A program made the position numbers and the translations under genes. From Hyphomicrobiales bacterium (GTDB taxonomy: Bacteria; Pseudomonadota; Alphaproteobacteria; Rhizobiales; Rhizobiaceae), in the NCBI GenBank assembly GCA_900473175.1, contig UCKM01000001.1:124001-188000 (forward strand): a stretch of 64,000 nucleotides of DNA, written 5' to 3'. The notes beneath the pieces were generated by a model. It was not told the origin of the DNA. It was given only the letters and a program-made list of their open reading frames with translations, and made no database searches. Within the stretch, counting starts at the first letter, position 1. The number at the start of each line of letters is the position of its first letter. This document shows, piece by piece, positions 21,198-28,893 of this stretch.

Positions 21198-22061
21198 ATG
21201 ATCCCGGGCGGACGCAACCCCCTGTATTGGATCGCCGCGTCGCTTGTGGCGGCGGTCCTCGCAGTGCCCTCCGGGGCCTTCGCGCAAGGGGCAGGTCTTG
21301 GCTCCGCCGGCGAACTGGTCGATCCGGATGTCCTGCGGGTCTGCGCCGACCCATCGGACATGCCGTTTTCGGACGAGAGCGGCAAGGGCTTTGAAAACAA
21401 GCTGGCGGAACTGGTGGCGGCAAAGACCGGCAGGAAGTCTGTGGCGTATACCTGGTACCCGATGGCGACGGGGTTCGTGCGCAATACGCTGAGATCCAAT
21501 CGCTGCGATATCATCATGGGTTATGCCCAGGGCGATGAACTTGTCCAAAATACCAACGCCTATTACCGGTCGACCTACGTCATTGTCTACAAGAAGGGCA
21601 GTGGTCTCGACGGTGTTGACACGATCGAGGACCAGAAACTCGCTGGAAAGAAGATTGGCATAGTGGCTGGAACACCGCCTTCCGCCAATCTGGCCAAGGC
21701 CGGGTATATGCGCGATGTGCATCCCTATCCGCTCATGGTCGATACCAGGCTCGCCCCCTCCATGGGCGAGGTGATGCTGAAGGAGCTGAAGAGCGGCGTC
21801 ATCGATGTCGCAATCCTCTGGGGCCCGATGGCGGGCTATTATGTGAAGGAAATCGACCCGGATCTCGCAATTGTACCGCTCGTCAAGGAAAAGTCCGGAC
21901 ACATGGCCTATCGGATCACCATGGGCGTGCGGCCGTCTGACCAGGAGTGGAAGCGGACGCTGAACAAGGTCATCCGCGAGAACCAGGCGGAGATCAACAG
22001 GATACTGCTCGATTACCAGGTGCCACAGATCGACGAGAACGATAAGCCGATCACCCAATAG
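21198..22061 (+). CDS. xoxJ: XoxJ, periplasmic binding-protein-like partner of XoxF
   Basis: A 287-residue exported protein of the extracellular solute-binding (family 3-like) fold. The ATG at 21198 gives a signal peptide ending near SGAFAQ, while a longer in-frame extension would run into xoxG. The mature part starts DPDVLRVCADPSDMPFSDES and has CDIIMGYAQGDELVQNT in its core. XoxJ (like MxaJ) is required with XoxF in several methylotrophs and is thought to help it mature or become activated rather than transport a solute. The gene order xoxF-xoxG-xoxJ is the standard one. Confidence 0.92.
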   Translation: MIPGGRNPLYWIAASLVAAVLAVPSGAFAQGAGLGSAGELVDPDVLRVCADPSDMPFSDESGKGFENKLAELVAAKTGRKSVAYTWYPMATGFVRNTLRSNRCDIIMGYAQGDELVQNTNAYYRSTYVIVYKKGSGLDGVDTIEDQKLAGKKIGIVAGTPPSANLAKAGYMRDVHPYPLMVDTRLAPSMGEVMLKELKSGVIDVAILWGPMAGYYVKEIDPDLAIVPLVKEKSGHMAYRITMGVRPSDQEWKRTLNKVIRENQAEINRILLDYQVPQIDENDKPITQ

Positions 22062-22096
22062 CCGATGCGTCCGGCCAGAGGAGGGATTGCGATGTG

Positions 22097-22654
22097 ATGA
22101 GAATGGCAGGGAACTGTATCAGAGTGTTGGTCGTTTTATCCATGATGGAGGGGATTGCTGCTTACGCGACTGAAGCTGTCCCCGAGCCCGAAGGATTCAG
22201 GACCGAGAACTATCGCGCTCCGGTTCCTGCGACGTTGAAGGGTGCAAAGGTCGTCACGACCGACGAGGCCATAGCACTTTGGAAAGACAAGGCGGCCGTT
22301 TTTGTTGATGTCCTTCCGCATGATCCGAAGCCGGCAAATCTTCCCGCCGGAACGATCTGGAAGGAGAAGGTACGCGAGGACATTGCCGGGAGCATCTGGC
22401 TTCCGAATGTGGGCTACGGAGTTATCAACAAGGAGACAGAGGCCTATTTTCGCAAAGGGCTCAAGTCTCGATTAGGCGATGACATGAAACGAAAGGTGCT
22501 TTTCTATTGCATGGAAGGCTGCTGGATGTCGTGGAATGCGGCCAAACGAGCTGTCGAATGGGGTTACCGATCGGTCTATTGGTATCCTCTTGGCACTGAT
22601 GGCTGGAGCGCCGCCAAGCAGCCCACACAAAGAAATGAACCGTACGAATTTTAA
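22097..22654 (+). CDS. PQQ-catabolism-associated rhodanese-like protein with Cys-Trp motif
   Basis: A 185-residue exported protein (signal peptide to about residue 22, ending AAYAT). It has a rhodanese-like fold, with VFVDVLPHDPKP as the first strand region and FYCMEGCWMSWNAAKRAVE as the active loop, in which two cysteines precede Trp. It corresponds to the family named for its association with PQQ-dependent catabolism and a C-x(n)-CW motif. GGAGG lies just upstream; a GTG three bases earlier is an alternative start. It lies between xoxJ and pqqA. The role is unknown; a sulfur or thiol function alongside the SoxYZ-like carrier is conceivable. Confidence 0.78.
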   Translation: MRMAGNCIRVLVVLSMMEGIAAYATEAVPEPEGFRTENYRAPVPATLKGAKVVTTDEAIALWKDKAAVFVDVLPHDPKPANLPAGTIWKEKVREDIAGSIWLPNVGYGVINKETEAYFRKGLKSRLGDDMKRKVLFYCMEGCWMSWNAAKRAVEWGYRSVYWYPLGTDGWSAAKQPTQRNEPYEF

Positions 22655-22726
22655 TCCTGCGCCAGAAGGGCGTATGATGCCGCAGAAAGATCAGGCTCTG
22701 ATCTTTGAAATGAGAAGGAGGAAAGC

Positions 22727-22822
22727 ATGAAGAAAACTTGGACAAAGCCTACCATGTGCCAGGTTGCTGCAGGCATGGAACTGTCACGTTATCTGCCGGC
22801 AGAACTTAAGGCCAAAAAGTAA
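22727..22822 (+). CDS. pqqA: Pyrroloquinoline quinone precursor peptide PqqA
   Basis: A 31-residue peptide read directly from the sequence. It contains MELSRYL, in which Glu18 and Tyr22 have the E-x3-Y spacing of the residues that PqqE cross-links to build PQQ. The N-terminus KKTWTKPTMCQVA matches the conserved KW/TWTKP region of PqqA. AAGGAGGAAAG immediately upstream is a very strong ribosome site, fitting a peptide needed in excess. pqqB follows after a hairpin. Confidence 0.95.
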   Translation: MKKTWTKPTMCQVAAGMELSRYLPAELKAKK

Positions 22823-22834
22823 GGCCGAATCCTT

Positions 22835-22863
22835 CGCCCCGCGCGATTCTATCGCGTGGGGCG
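22835..22863 (+). terminator. Hairpin between pqqA and pqqB (probable attenuator)
   Basis: CGCCCCGCGCGAT at 22835-22847 pairs with ATCGCGTGGGGCG at 22851-22863 across 13 positions with one mismatch or wobble and a TCT loop. No T run follows. It probably lets most transcripts end after, or be processed to, pqqA while allowing some read-through to pqqBCDE; such expression differences are known for pqq operons. Confidence 0.65.
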
Positions 22864-22926
22864 GCTTACCGGTTCAATGCGGTCGGCCGGAAGCCACGCT
22901 TCCGGCGATGAGGAAACATTGCTGAA

Positions 22927-23865
22927 ATGCATTTGAAGATAATTGGTTCAGCGGCAGGAGGCGGGTTTCCACAATGGAATTGCAATTATCGATTGAGCCG
23001 CGGCGCATGGGACGGCGCCACGAACGTTGTTCCGCGCACTCAATCCAGCCTTGCCGCCAGTGCAAATGGTAAGGATTGGGTACTGTTCAACACATCTCCG
23101 GATATACGCCAGCAGATCGCTGCAACCTCTGACCTTCAGCCCCGCGCGTACGGTCCGTTGCGCGCAACCCCAATTCGGGCGGTGGTTCTGACGAACGCCG
23201 ATGTCGATCACATCGCCGGACTGCTGAGCTTGCGGGAGCGAGAGCCTTTCGCCATCTATGCCGCCCACCGTGTGCTTGAAGTGCTGGACGCCAACTCCAT
23301 TTTCAACGTTCTCGACCGCTCGATAGTCGAGCGGCGTGAACTTGTTTTGAATGAAGCCACGGACATTTTGGACAGCAAGGGTCATCCCACCGGCGTTGTT
23401 ATCGAGGCTTTCGCCGTCCCGGGGAAGGTGGCCCTGTTTCTGGAAGACCTTAGCAAGGCGGCAGACGGCTTCGGCACACAGGAGGGTGATACAATCGGGC
23501 TGCGCATTTCCTCCCGTGCTGGCGGTCGAGGCGCCTTTTATATTCCGGGCTGCGCTCGCATCGACGACCCGCTCAAGCGACGGGTATCGGGGGCCGATTG
23601 CCTGCTCTTCGATGGGACCCTCTTTACCGATGATGAGATGATCGTGGCGGGGGTCGGTGCCAAAACCGGAGCCCGCATGGGGCATCTGCAGATCTCCGGT
23701 GCCTCGGGTTCGATGACGGCACTTGCCGATCTCGATATCAAACGGCGGATATATGTTCATATCAACAACACCAACCCCATTCTTGACGAGACCTCGGTCG
23801 AACGCGCGGCGGTGCGGGAGGCGGGATGGGAGGTTGCCCATGATGGCATGGAGGTGACGTTTTGA
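22927..23865 (+). CDS. pqqB: PQQ biosynthesis protein PqqB
   Basis: A 312-residue metallo-beta-lactamase-fold protein of normal length. The start reads MHLKIIGSAAGGGFPQWNC, which is characteristic of PqqB, and the metal region includes LTNADVDHIAGLLSLRE. PqqB is thought to act as a hydroxylase on the tyrosine-derived part of the precursor. It is the second pqq gene and overlaps pqqC by 4 bp. Confidence 0.95.
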   Translation: MHLKIIGSAAGGGFPQWNCNYRLSRGAWDGATNVVPRTQSSLAASANGKDWVLFNTSPDIRQQIAATSDLQPRAYGPLRATPIRAVVLTNADVDHIAGLLSLREREPFAIYAAHRVLEVLDANSIFNVLDRSIVERRELVLNEATDILDSKGHPTGVVIEAFAVPGKVALFLEDLSKAADGFGTQEGDTIGLRISSRAGGRGAFYIPGCARIDDPLKRRVSGADCLLFDGTLFTDDEMIVAGVGAKTGARMGHLQISGASGSMTALADLDIKRRIYVHINNTNPILDETSVERAAVREAGWEVAHDGMEVTF

Positions 23866-24617
23866 GCGATTTCAGCAAGGCAGCGCGGAACGGATTGTCG
23901 CCGGCGGAACTCGAAAAGGTCCTGCGCGACGTGGGTGCGGCGCGCTACCACAACCGGCATCCGTTCCATCACCAGATGACAAGCGGTACTTTAACCAGGG
24001 CACAAATGCAGGCATGGGCACTGAACCGTTATTGCTATCAATCGATCATTCCGCGCAAGGATTCAATGATCATTGCGCGCTCTGACGATCCGGAATTTCG
24101 TGCTGAATGGCGCAAGCGGGTCGAGGACCATGACGGAAGCGATGGCTGGAACGGCGGCATCGCGCGGTGGCTGAAACTTGCGACGGGTCTTGGCCTTGAT
24201 GCTGAGGCAGTCAAGAGCGAGAAGCTGGCGCTCCCAGCGACGCGGTTTGCCGTCGGCGCTTATCTGTCATTCTGTACCAACCGCAGCCTGCTGGAATCTG
24301 TTGCATCCTCCCTGACTGAACTGTTCTCGCCCGTGATCATTAGCGAGCGAGTGCCGGCAATGCTGGCGAAGTACGACTATATAACTCCGGACATTCTCGC
24401 CTATTTCGACAAGCGCCCCACGCAAGCATCGCGCGACTCCGACTTTGCGCTGGCTTATGTAATGAAACATGCCGACACTCCTGAGAAACAGCAGGCGGTC
24501 GTCGATGCGCTGGTGTTCAAATGTGATGTGCTCTGGGCAATGCTTGATGCTTTGGCTCATGCCTATGGCGAAAGGGGCAATATTCCGCCGGGCGCCTTCG
24601 ATCCGGAGGCGGCATGA
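23862..24617 (+). CDS. pqqC: Pyrroloquinoline-quinone synthase PqqC
   Basis: A 251-residue heme-oxygenase-fold oxidase that completes PQQ ring closure and oxidation. Recognisable segments are RYHNRHPFHHQMTSG (about 28-42), ALNRYCYQSIIPRKDSMI and RVEDHDGSDGWNGGI. The start is a TTG that shares bases with the pqqB stop (TTGA), so expression is coupled. It overlaps pqqD by ATGA. Confidence 0.95.
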   Translation: MSDFSKAARNGLSPAELEKVLRDVGAARYHNRHPFHHQMTSGTLTRAQMQAWALNRYCYQSIIPRKDSMIIARSDDPEFRAEWRKRVEDHDGSDGWNGGIARWLKLATGLGLDAEAVKSEKLALPATRFAVGAYLSFCTNRSLLESVASSLTELFSPVIISERVPAMLAKYDYITPDILAYFDKRPTQASRDSDFALAYVMKHADTPEKQQAVVDALVFKCDVLWAMLDALAHAYGERGNIPPGAFDPEAA

Positions 24618-24913
24618 TCGAAACAGCGCGCGTCCGGACAGTTCTGTCCATGCAGTCGAAACCGGTATTGAAGCGGCATGTGCGGCTGCAATATGATAAG
24701 GTGCGCGAGGCATGGGCGCTGCTGTCGCCGGAGCGCGTGTTCTGGCCCAATGAGGTCAGTCTCGATATTCTGCGCCTGTGTGACGGACGACACAGCGTGG
24801 CTGAGATGGTCGCCGTGCTCGGCGATCAATATGGAGCGGACGCCGCGCAGATCACGCCGGATGTCACCGGCTTTCTGCAGGAGTGGTCCGACAAGTTTCT
24901 GGTGACGTTATGA
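24614..24913 (+). CDS. pqqD: PQQ biosynthesis peptide chaperone PqqD
   Basis: A 99-residue protein that binds PqqA and presents it to PqqE. The family pattern is seen: PVLKRHVRLQYDKVREAWAL, LLSPERVFWPNE, and the C-terminal winged part with EVSLDILRLCDG. It overlaps pqqC and pqqE by 4 bp each, as is typical of the operon. Confidence 0.94.
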   Translation: MIETARVRTVLSMQSKPVLKRHVRLQYDKVREAWALLSPERVFWPNEVSLDILRLCDGRHSVAEMVAVLGDQYGADAAQITPDVTGFLQEWSDKFLVTL

Positions 24914-26034
24914 CGGAACCTGTTCTACCCCCGATCGGCATGCTGGCGGAGCTGACACACCGCTGTCCGCTGCAATGCGCCTATTGTTCCAATCCTGTTG
25001 AGCTGCTGAAGGCCAACCGAGAGATGGACACGCAGAACTGGATCTCTCTTTTCGAGCAGGCTGCCGATCTTGGTGTTCTTCAGGTTCACCTTTCCGGGGG
25101 CGAACCGACATTGCGGACGGATCTTGCCGAACTTATTGCCTCGTTGGTGCGGCGCGGCGTGTACACAAATCTGATTACGGCCGGGGTAGGCATTGCCGAG
25201 GGCCGCATCGAGGCCTTCGCCGAAGCAGGCCTCGACCACCTTCAGTTGAGCTTCCAGGGTGCGTTTGCTCCAACGACGGAAAAGATCGGCAATGCACGTG
25301 GCGCGCACGAAAAGAAACTTGAAACTGCCCGACGTGCTCGAGCCGCGGGCTTGCCGCTCACCATCAATGCTCCCATCCATCGGCACAATATGGAGGAAGT
25401 GCCGGACTTCATCGAGCTTGCGCTTTCGCTTGATGCGGAACGGCTGGAAATCGCCAATGTGCAATATGCCGGCTGGGCGCTGCTCAACCGCAATGCCCTG
25501 ATGCCGGAGCGCGAGGCGGTCGAGCGCCAGGTAGAGATCGTTGAGGAGGCCCAGCAACGGTTGCGCGGCATCATGACCATCGATTTCGTCACGCCCGATT
25601 ATTTCGCCATCTATCCAAAACCATGCATGGGCGGATGGGCGCGCGATGCTTTCATGGTGGCGCCCGACGGCACGGTGCTTCCGTGCCATGCGGCTGGAAC
25701 GATCAAATCGCTGCATTTCGAGCGTTTCGGCGACTGGAACCTCAGCCGCATCTGGCACGAATCCTCTGCCTTCAATGCCTTTCGCGGCACGGATTGGATG
25801 CAGGAGCCGTGTCGAAGCTGCGAGCGAAGAGAAATCGATTGGGGCGGATGCCGCTGCCAGGCAATGGCGATTGCCGGTGATGCCGCCGCCACGGACCCGG
25901 CCTGCATCAAGTCTCCGCTTCACGCGCGAATGGGAGCGTTGATCAAGGAAGCGATCGATACGAAGTCAGCCGATGCGGAATCGGATGCATTCATATACCG
26001 CCGTATCGGCCGCAGTGCGGAAACTATTTCTTGA
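24910..26034 (+). CDS. pqqE: PqqA peptide cyclase PqqE (radical SAM)
   Basis: A 374-residue radical SAM enzyme that forms the carbon-carbon bond between Glu and Tyr of PqqA. The cluster-binding motif is CPLQCAYC (Cys19, Cys23, Cys26), and the SAM-binding segment LHLSGGEPTLR follows. The C-terminal SPASM region has EPCRSCERREIDWGGCRC with several cysteines for auxiliary clusters. The ATG at 24910 overlaps pqqD by ATGA. Its end overlaps by 11 bp the end of the minus-strand gene that follows. Confidence 0.96.
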   Translation: MTEPVLPPIGMLAELTHRCPLQCAYCSNPVELLKANREMDTQNWISLFEQAADLGVLQVHLSGGEPTLRTDLAELIASLVRRGVYTNLITAGVGIAEGRIEAFAEAGLDHLQLSFQGAFAPTTEKIGNARGAHEKKLETARRARAAGLPLTINAPIHRHNMEEVPDFIELALSLDAERLEIANVQYAGWALLNRNALMPEREAVERQVEIVEEAQQRLRGIMTIDFVTPDYFAIYPKPCMGGWARDAFMVAPDGTVLPCHAAGTIKSLHFERFGDWNLSRIWHESSAFNAFRGTDWMQEPCRSCERREIDWGGCRCQAMAIAGDAAATDPACIKSPLHARMGALIKEAIDTKSADAESDAFIYRRIGRSAETIS

Positions 26035-26659
26035 TCATGGATTGGCCGATTGTCTTCGACAACCCGTAAAGCCTTTGTTCGATGATCGTCGGAACCTCGC
26101 AAACGTAGGAGAGGGATTGCACCCGTTCTTCGAAGATGCGCGTTTCCCATGTCAACCGCTCGTTCTGCCTGTCCAATTCCTCTGGGTCCACATCCGGCTT
26201 GGCACGCATGGCGTCAACGGCCGAAGCCTCTTTTCGTAAATCTGTCGCCATATCGCGCTGGCGTCCGGCATAACGGGAAATGCCGGAAATCACCTCCTCG
26301 CGCTCGCGATTGAGCGTGTCGAATACGCCTTGGAACAGTTCGAAAAGCTTGTCGTTGACCTGGTCCTTCGGCAATGCGGCAGCGTATTCGACAATGCGCT
26401 TTTGCGCGACATCGAGCGGATTGCGCCGTGCCGCCAGTTCACCGACCAGATCTTCGATTTTCTCCTCGGTGTTCCAGTTCTTCGCTGCTTCGGGAATGTC
26501 GGGGCCGTTCCATACCTGACCGACCGAAAGTTCGGGGACCTTGCGCTGGACACAGGGCCATTCGGGGTCGTTGTTCGCTGCGCCAAGAACGGGGCCCAAA
26601 GCGATCAAATTCAGGAGAAGACCGGCTGAAGTGGCGAGGATGATGCGCAAGCGTCTCAA
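26024..26659 (-). CDS. Exported protein of the PQQ-associated ABC cluster (LutG-like position)
   Basis: A 211-residue protein with a signal peptide (about 1-27, ending GPVLGA) and a mostly helical, heptad-like mature part (about 90-190, such as EREEVISGISRYAGRQRDMA). Early motifs are DPEWPCVQRKVPELSVGQVW with one cysteine, and another cysteine is at SYVCEVP. I do not recognise a domain. It is the last gene of the six-gene minus-strand cluster and overlaps the permease by 4 bp, so it probably works with the transporter in the periplasm. In the methylotroph lut cluster an exported protein of this kind also follows the permease. Confidence 0.65.
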   Translation of the reverse strand: MRRLRIILATSAGLLLNLIALGPVLGAANNDPEWPCVQRKVPELSVGQVWNGPDIPEAAKNWNTEEKIEDLVGELAARRNPLDVAQKRIVEYAAALPKDQVNDKLFELFQGVFDTLNREREEVISGISRYAGRQRDMATDLRKEASAVDAMRAKPDVDPEELDRQNERLTWETRIFEERVQSLSYVCEVPTIIEQRLYGLSKTIGQSMIKK

Positions 26660-27522
26660 TTGGTTCCTCCGTCCTGCTTCTTGATAATCAAACCTCTTGA
26701 GGGGTCATAAGCAATGATGGCACAGCCGACGAAGAAAAGCGTAAAGCCGCAGACCACCGCCAGCGAGATCCATTCGATCTGCGCGTAAAAGGCGAATCGG
26801 ACCAGTTCCACAGCATAGGTGAACGGATTGAGCTGGCAGATCCGGTACAGGAGCGGACTTGCCTCCTGGACCCGCCACAGCGGGTAGAGCGCCGACGAAG
26901 CGAAATACATCGGGAAGATGACGAAATTCATGATTCCTGCGAAATTCTCAAGCTGCTTGACGAGCGAGGACAACAGCATCCCCAAGGCGCCCAGCATCAT
27001 CCCGGCAAGAAAGAGCGCAGGGAGGGTTAGCAAATAGCCGGAGGGCGGGGCTTTCACTCCCCAGAACCAGGCGATGAACAGGAACGCATAGACCTGGATG
27101 ATGGATACGGCGACGCCCGCCAGAAGCTTCGATACAAGTAGAAACCAGCGCGGGAACGGACTCACCAGCAGCGTGCGCATATTGCCCATCTCACGGTCAT
27201 AGACCATCGAAAGTGACGACTGCATGCCGCTGAACAAAAGGATCATGCCGCACAGGCCTGGCGTTATATAGACCTCGTAAAGCACATAGGTTTGATAGGG
27301 CGGGATAATCGATACGCCGAGAACCTGGCGGAATCCGGCGGCGAAAATGAAGAGCCACAAGAGTGGCCGGACCAGGGACGAAATGAAGCGCTCGCGTTGA
27401 TTGAGATATCGCAGCCCCTCACGAATGAGAATCCCCTTGAGGCAGACGAGATATTGCATCACCCCGAAGCGCTTGCGTCCGCCCGATAGTCCAAACTGCC
27501 CGTGATCGATGATGTCAGTCAT
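26656..27522 (-). CDS. ABC-2 type permease of the PQQ-associated (Lut/Ped-like) transporter
   Basis: A 288-residue membrane protein with about six hydrophobic segments. After LKGILIREGLRYLNQRERF at the N-terminus comes LVRPLLWLFIFAAGFRQVLG, the ABC-2 pattern. A later segment, YALRYDP-type in relatives, ends as IIAYDPSRG. The ATG at 27522 shares bases with the stop of the ATPase gene; a GTG at 27534 is an alternative. The family is that named 'ABC transporter permease, PQQ-dependent alcohol dehydrogenase system'. Homologues (lutF in Methylobacterium, pedC in Pseudomonas putida) are reported as needed for lanthanide-dependent growth. Confidence 0.82.
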   Translation of the reverse strand: MTDIIDHGQFGLSGGRKRFGVMQYLVCLKGILIREGLRYLNQRERFISSLVRPLLWLFIFAAGFRQVLGVSIIPPYQTYVLYEVYITPGLCGMILLFSGMQSSLSMVYDREMGNMRTLLVSPFPRWFLLVSKLLAGVAVSIIQVYAFLFIAWFWGVKAPPSGYLLTLPALFLAGMMLGALGMLLSSLVKQLENFAGIMNFVIFPMYFASSALYPLWRVQEASPLLYRICQLNPFTYAVELVRFAFYAQIEWISLAVVCGFTLFFVGCAIIAYDPSRGLIIKKQDGGTN

Positions 27523-28327
27523 GACCTGTGCCACCTCGGGTCAACGTGACAATGCCCGTAAGGCGCGAGAAGGCCTCATTGATCGACTTGGCGCCCGCAT
27601 CCTTGACGACCTCGTTGACCGCGCCATTGGCCACAAGCTTGCCACGGTCGAGTACGATGATTTGGTCGGCGTGGCTGACCTCGTCGATCAGGTGCGTTGC
27701 CCACAGAACGCTGATGCCCTCATCATGCACGAGCTTGCGGATGTCGGCGAGAATTGTTGCACGTGATTTTATGTCCAGACCAACCGTCGCCTCGTCAAGG
27801 AGCAGAAGTGAGGGTTGATGCAGCAGGGCGCGAACGATCTCGACGCGTCTGATCTGTCCGCCCGAAAGGCTTCTCGCCTTTTCGTGCAGACGATCGCTCA
27901 TGTCGATTGACTCCAGCAACTCGTGAATGCGTTGGTTCGCCGCTCGTGATCCGATGCCATGCAGCGAGGCGTGATAGGAAAGGTTCTGGTGCACCGACAG
28001 ATCAAGATCGAGCGTCCGCGCCTGAAATACAATGCCGAGGCGCCGCAGTGCATCACCCGGCTTCCGGTTGATGTCGTGGCCGAAGACATGGATATGTCCA
28101 TCCCGCGTGGCGAAGAGGTGACTGATCAGCGAGAAGAGGGTCGTCTTGCCGGCGCCGTTCAGCCCGAGGAGCACGGCAAAACGACCGGGCGCAATCGAGA
28201 ACGATATGTCATTCAAGGCTTGCCGCCTGCCATAAGCATAGCTTACGGAGGCCAGTTCAAGTGCCGGAGCATCGGCCTCCGGCAATGACTTGCCATGAAC
28301 GTTTTTCAATCCGGCATTTGTACCCAT
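27515..28327 (-). CDS. ABC ATP-binding protein of the PQQ-associated (Lut/Ped-like) transporter
   Basis: A 270-residue ATPase with intact motifs: Walker A GLNGAGKTTL, signature LSGGQIRRVEIVRALL, Walker B LLLLDEATVGLD and switch region WATHLIDE. It belongs to the ABC ATPases paired with ABC-2 permeases, and the family is annotated elsewhere as part of the PQQ-dependent alcohol dehydrogenase system. It corresponds in position to LutE of the methylotroph lanthanide cluster. It is coupled to the permease by overlap. Confidence 0.85.
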   Translation of the reverse strand: MGTNAGLKNVHGKSLPEADAPALELASVSYAYGRRQALNDISFSIAPGRFAVLLGLNGAGKTTLFSLISHLFATRDGHIHVFGHDINRKPGDALRRLGIVFQARTLDLDLSVHQNLSYHASLHGIGSRAANQRIHELLESIDMSDRLHEKARSLSGGQIRRVEIVRALLHQPSLLLLDEATVGLDIKSRATILADIRKLVHDEGISVLWATHLIDEVSHADQIIVLDRGKLVANGAVNEVVKDAGAKSINEAFSRLTGIVTLTRGGTGHD

Positions 28328-28380
28328 CGAGCTCCACCCTTTGGTACGACATGCAGTTTCCGCTGCGCTCCCCGGCGCAG

Positions 28381-28875
28381 TTACTTGATTGTAATCTTAC
28401 CCTTCATTCCTTTGTCGGCAAGATCGGGTACCGACCAGGTATATTCGCCAGGCCGCACCGCCGTGAACTGGACATTGATCGTCCCTGGCGAGTCGAATTC
28501 CAGCCATGCCGGCCCGCCATTCATGTGAACCTCGAGGTCGTTGATCACGATCTGGTTCATCCAGACATTGCGGAACAAGTCGGTGACAAACTTATATTCG
28601 AAGGCAGCCGCAGAGGTGATCTTCCAGCGATATCCTTGTCCGGCAACGAGCTCGAAATCCTTCTGGTTGACGGCAAAGTCGTCGGTCTTGGAACCGAGGA
28701 TCAGTTCAGGCACGTTCTTGCTGCCGCGGGTCACCGCGGCAGGTTTTGCCGGGGTTTCGGCCTTGGGTTTTGCTGCGGCCTGATCGTCATCGTCGTCGGC
28801 TTGCGCGAAAGCAAAGGGCTGCGCCACCACGATGATCAAGAATACCGCCAGCGCGATCGTCTTCCGGATTGTCAT
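28381..28875 (-). CDS. Exported cupredoxin-like protein of the PQQ-associated ABC cluster
   Basis: A 164-residue protein with a signal peptide (about 1-25, ending AFAQA), then an acidic run of five Asp and a KPKAETPAKPAA linker, then a compact beta domain (about 55-164). The last part, PGEYTWSVPDLADKGMKGKI, has the shape of the C-terminal cupredoxin strand. The Cys and His ligands of a normal copper site are missing and only a Met remains, so ordinary type 1 copper binding is unlikely. It lies between the beta-propeller and ATPase genes and is presumably a periplasmic accessory. Confidence 0.65.
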   Translation of the reverse strand: MTIRKTIALAVFLIIVVAQPFAFAQADDDDDQAAAKPKAETPAKPAAVTRGSKNVPELILGSKTDDFAVNQKDFELVAGQGYRWKITSAAAFEYKFVTDLFRNVWMNQIVINDLEVHMNGGPAWLEFDSPGTINVQFTAVRPGEYTWSVPDLADKGMKGKITIK

Positions 28876-28893
28876 GCTTCTTCCTCCCTTAAT

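Noticed and set aside
26024-26659. Lanmodulin-like identity for the exported protein after the permease
   Set aside because: The mature protein has acidic stretches such as PDVDPEELD but no complete EF-hand loop with the Asp-x-Asp-x-Asp-Gly pattern.
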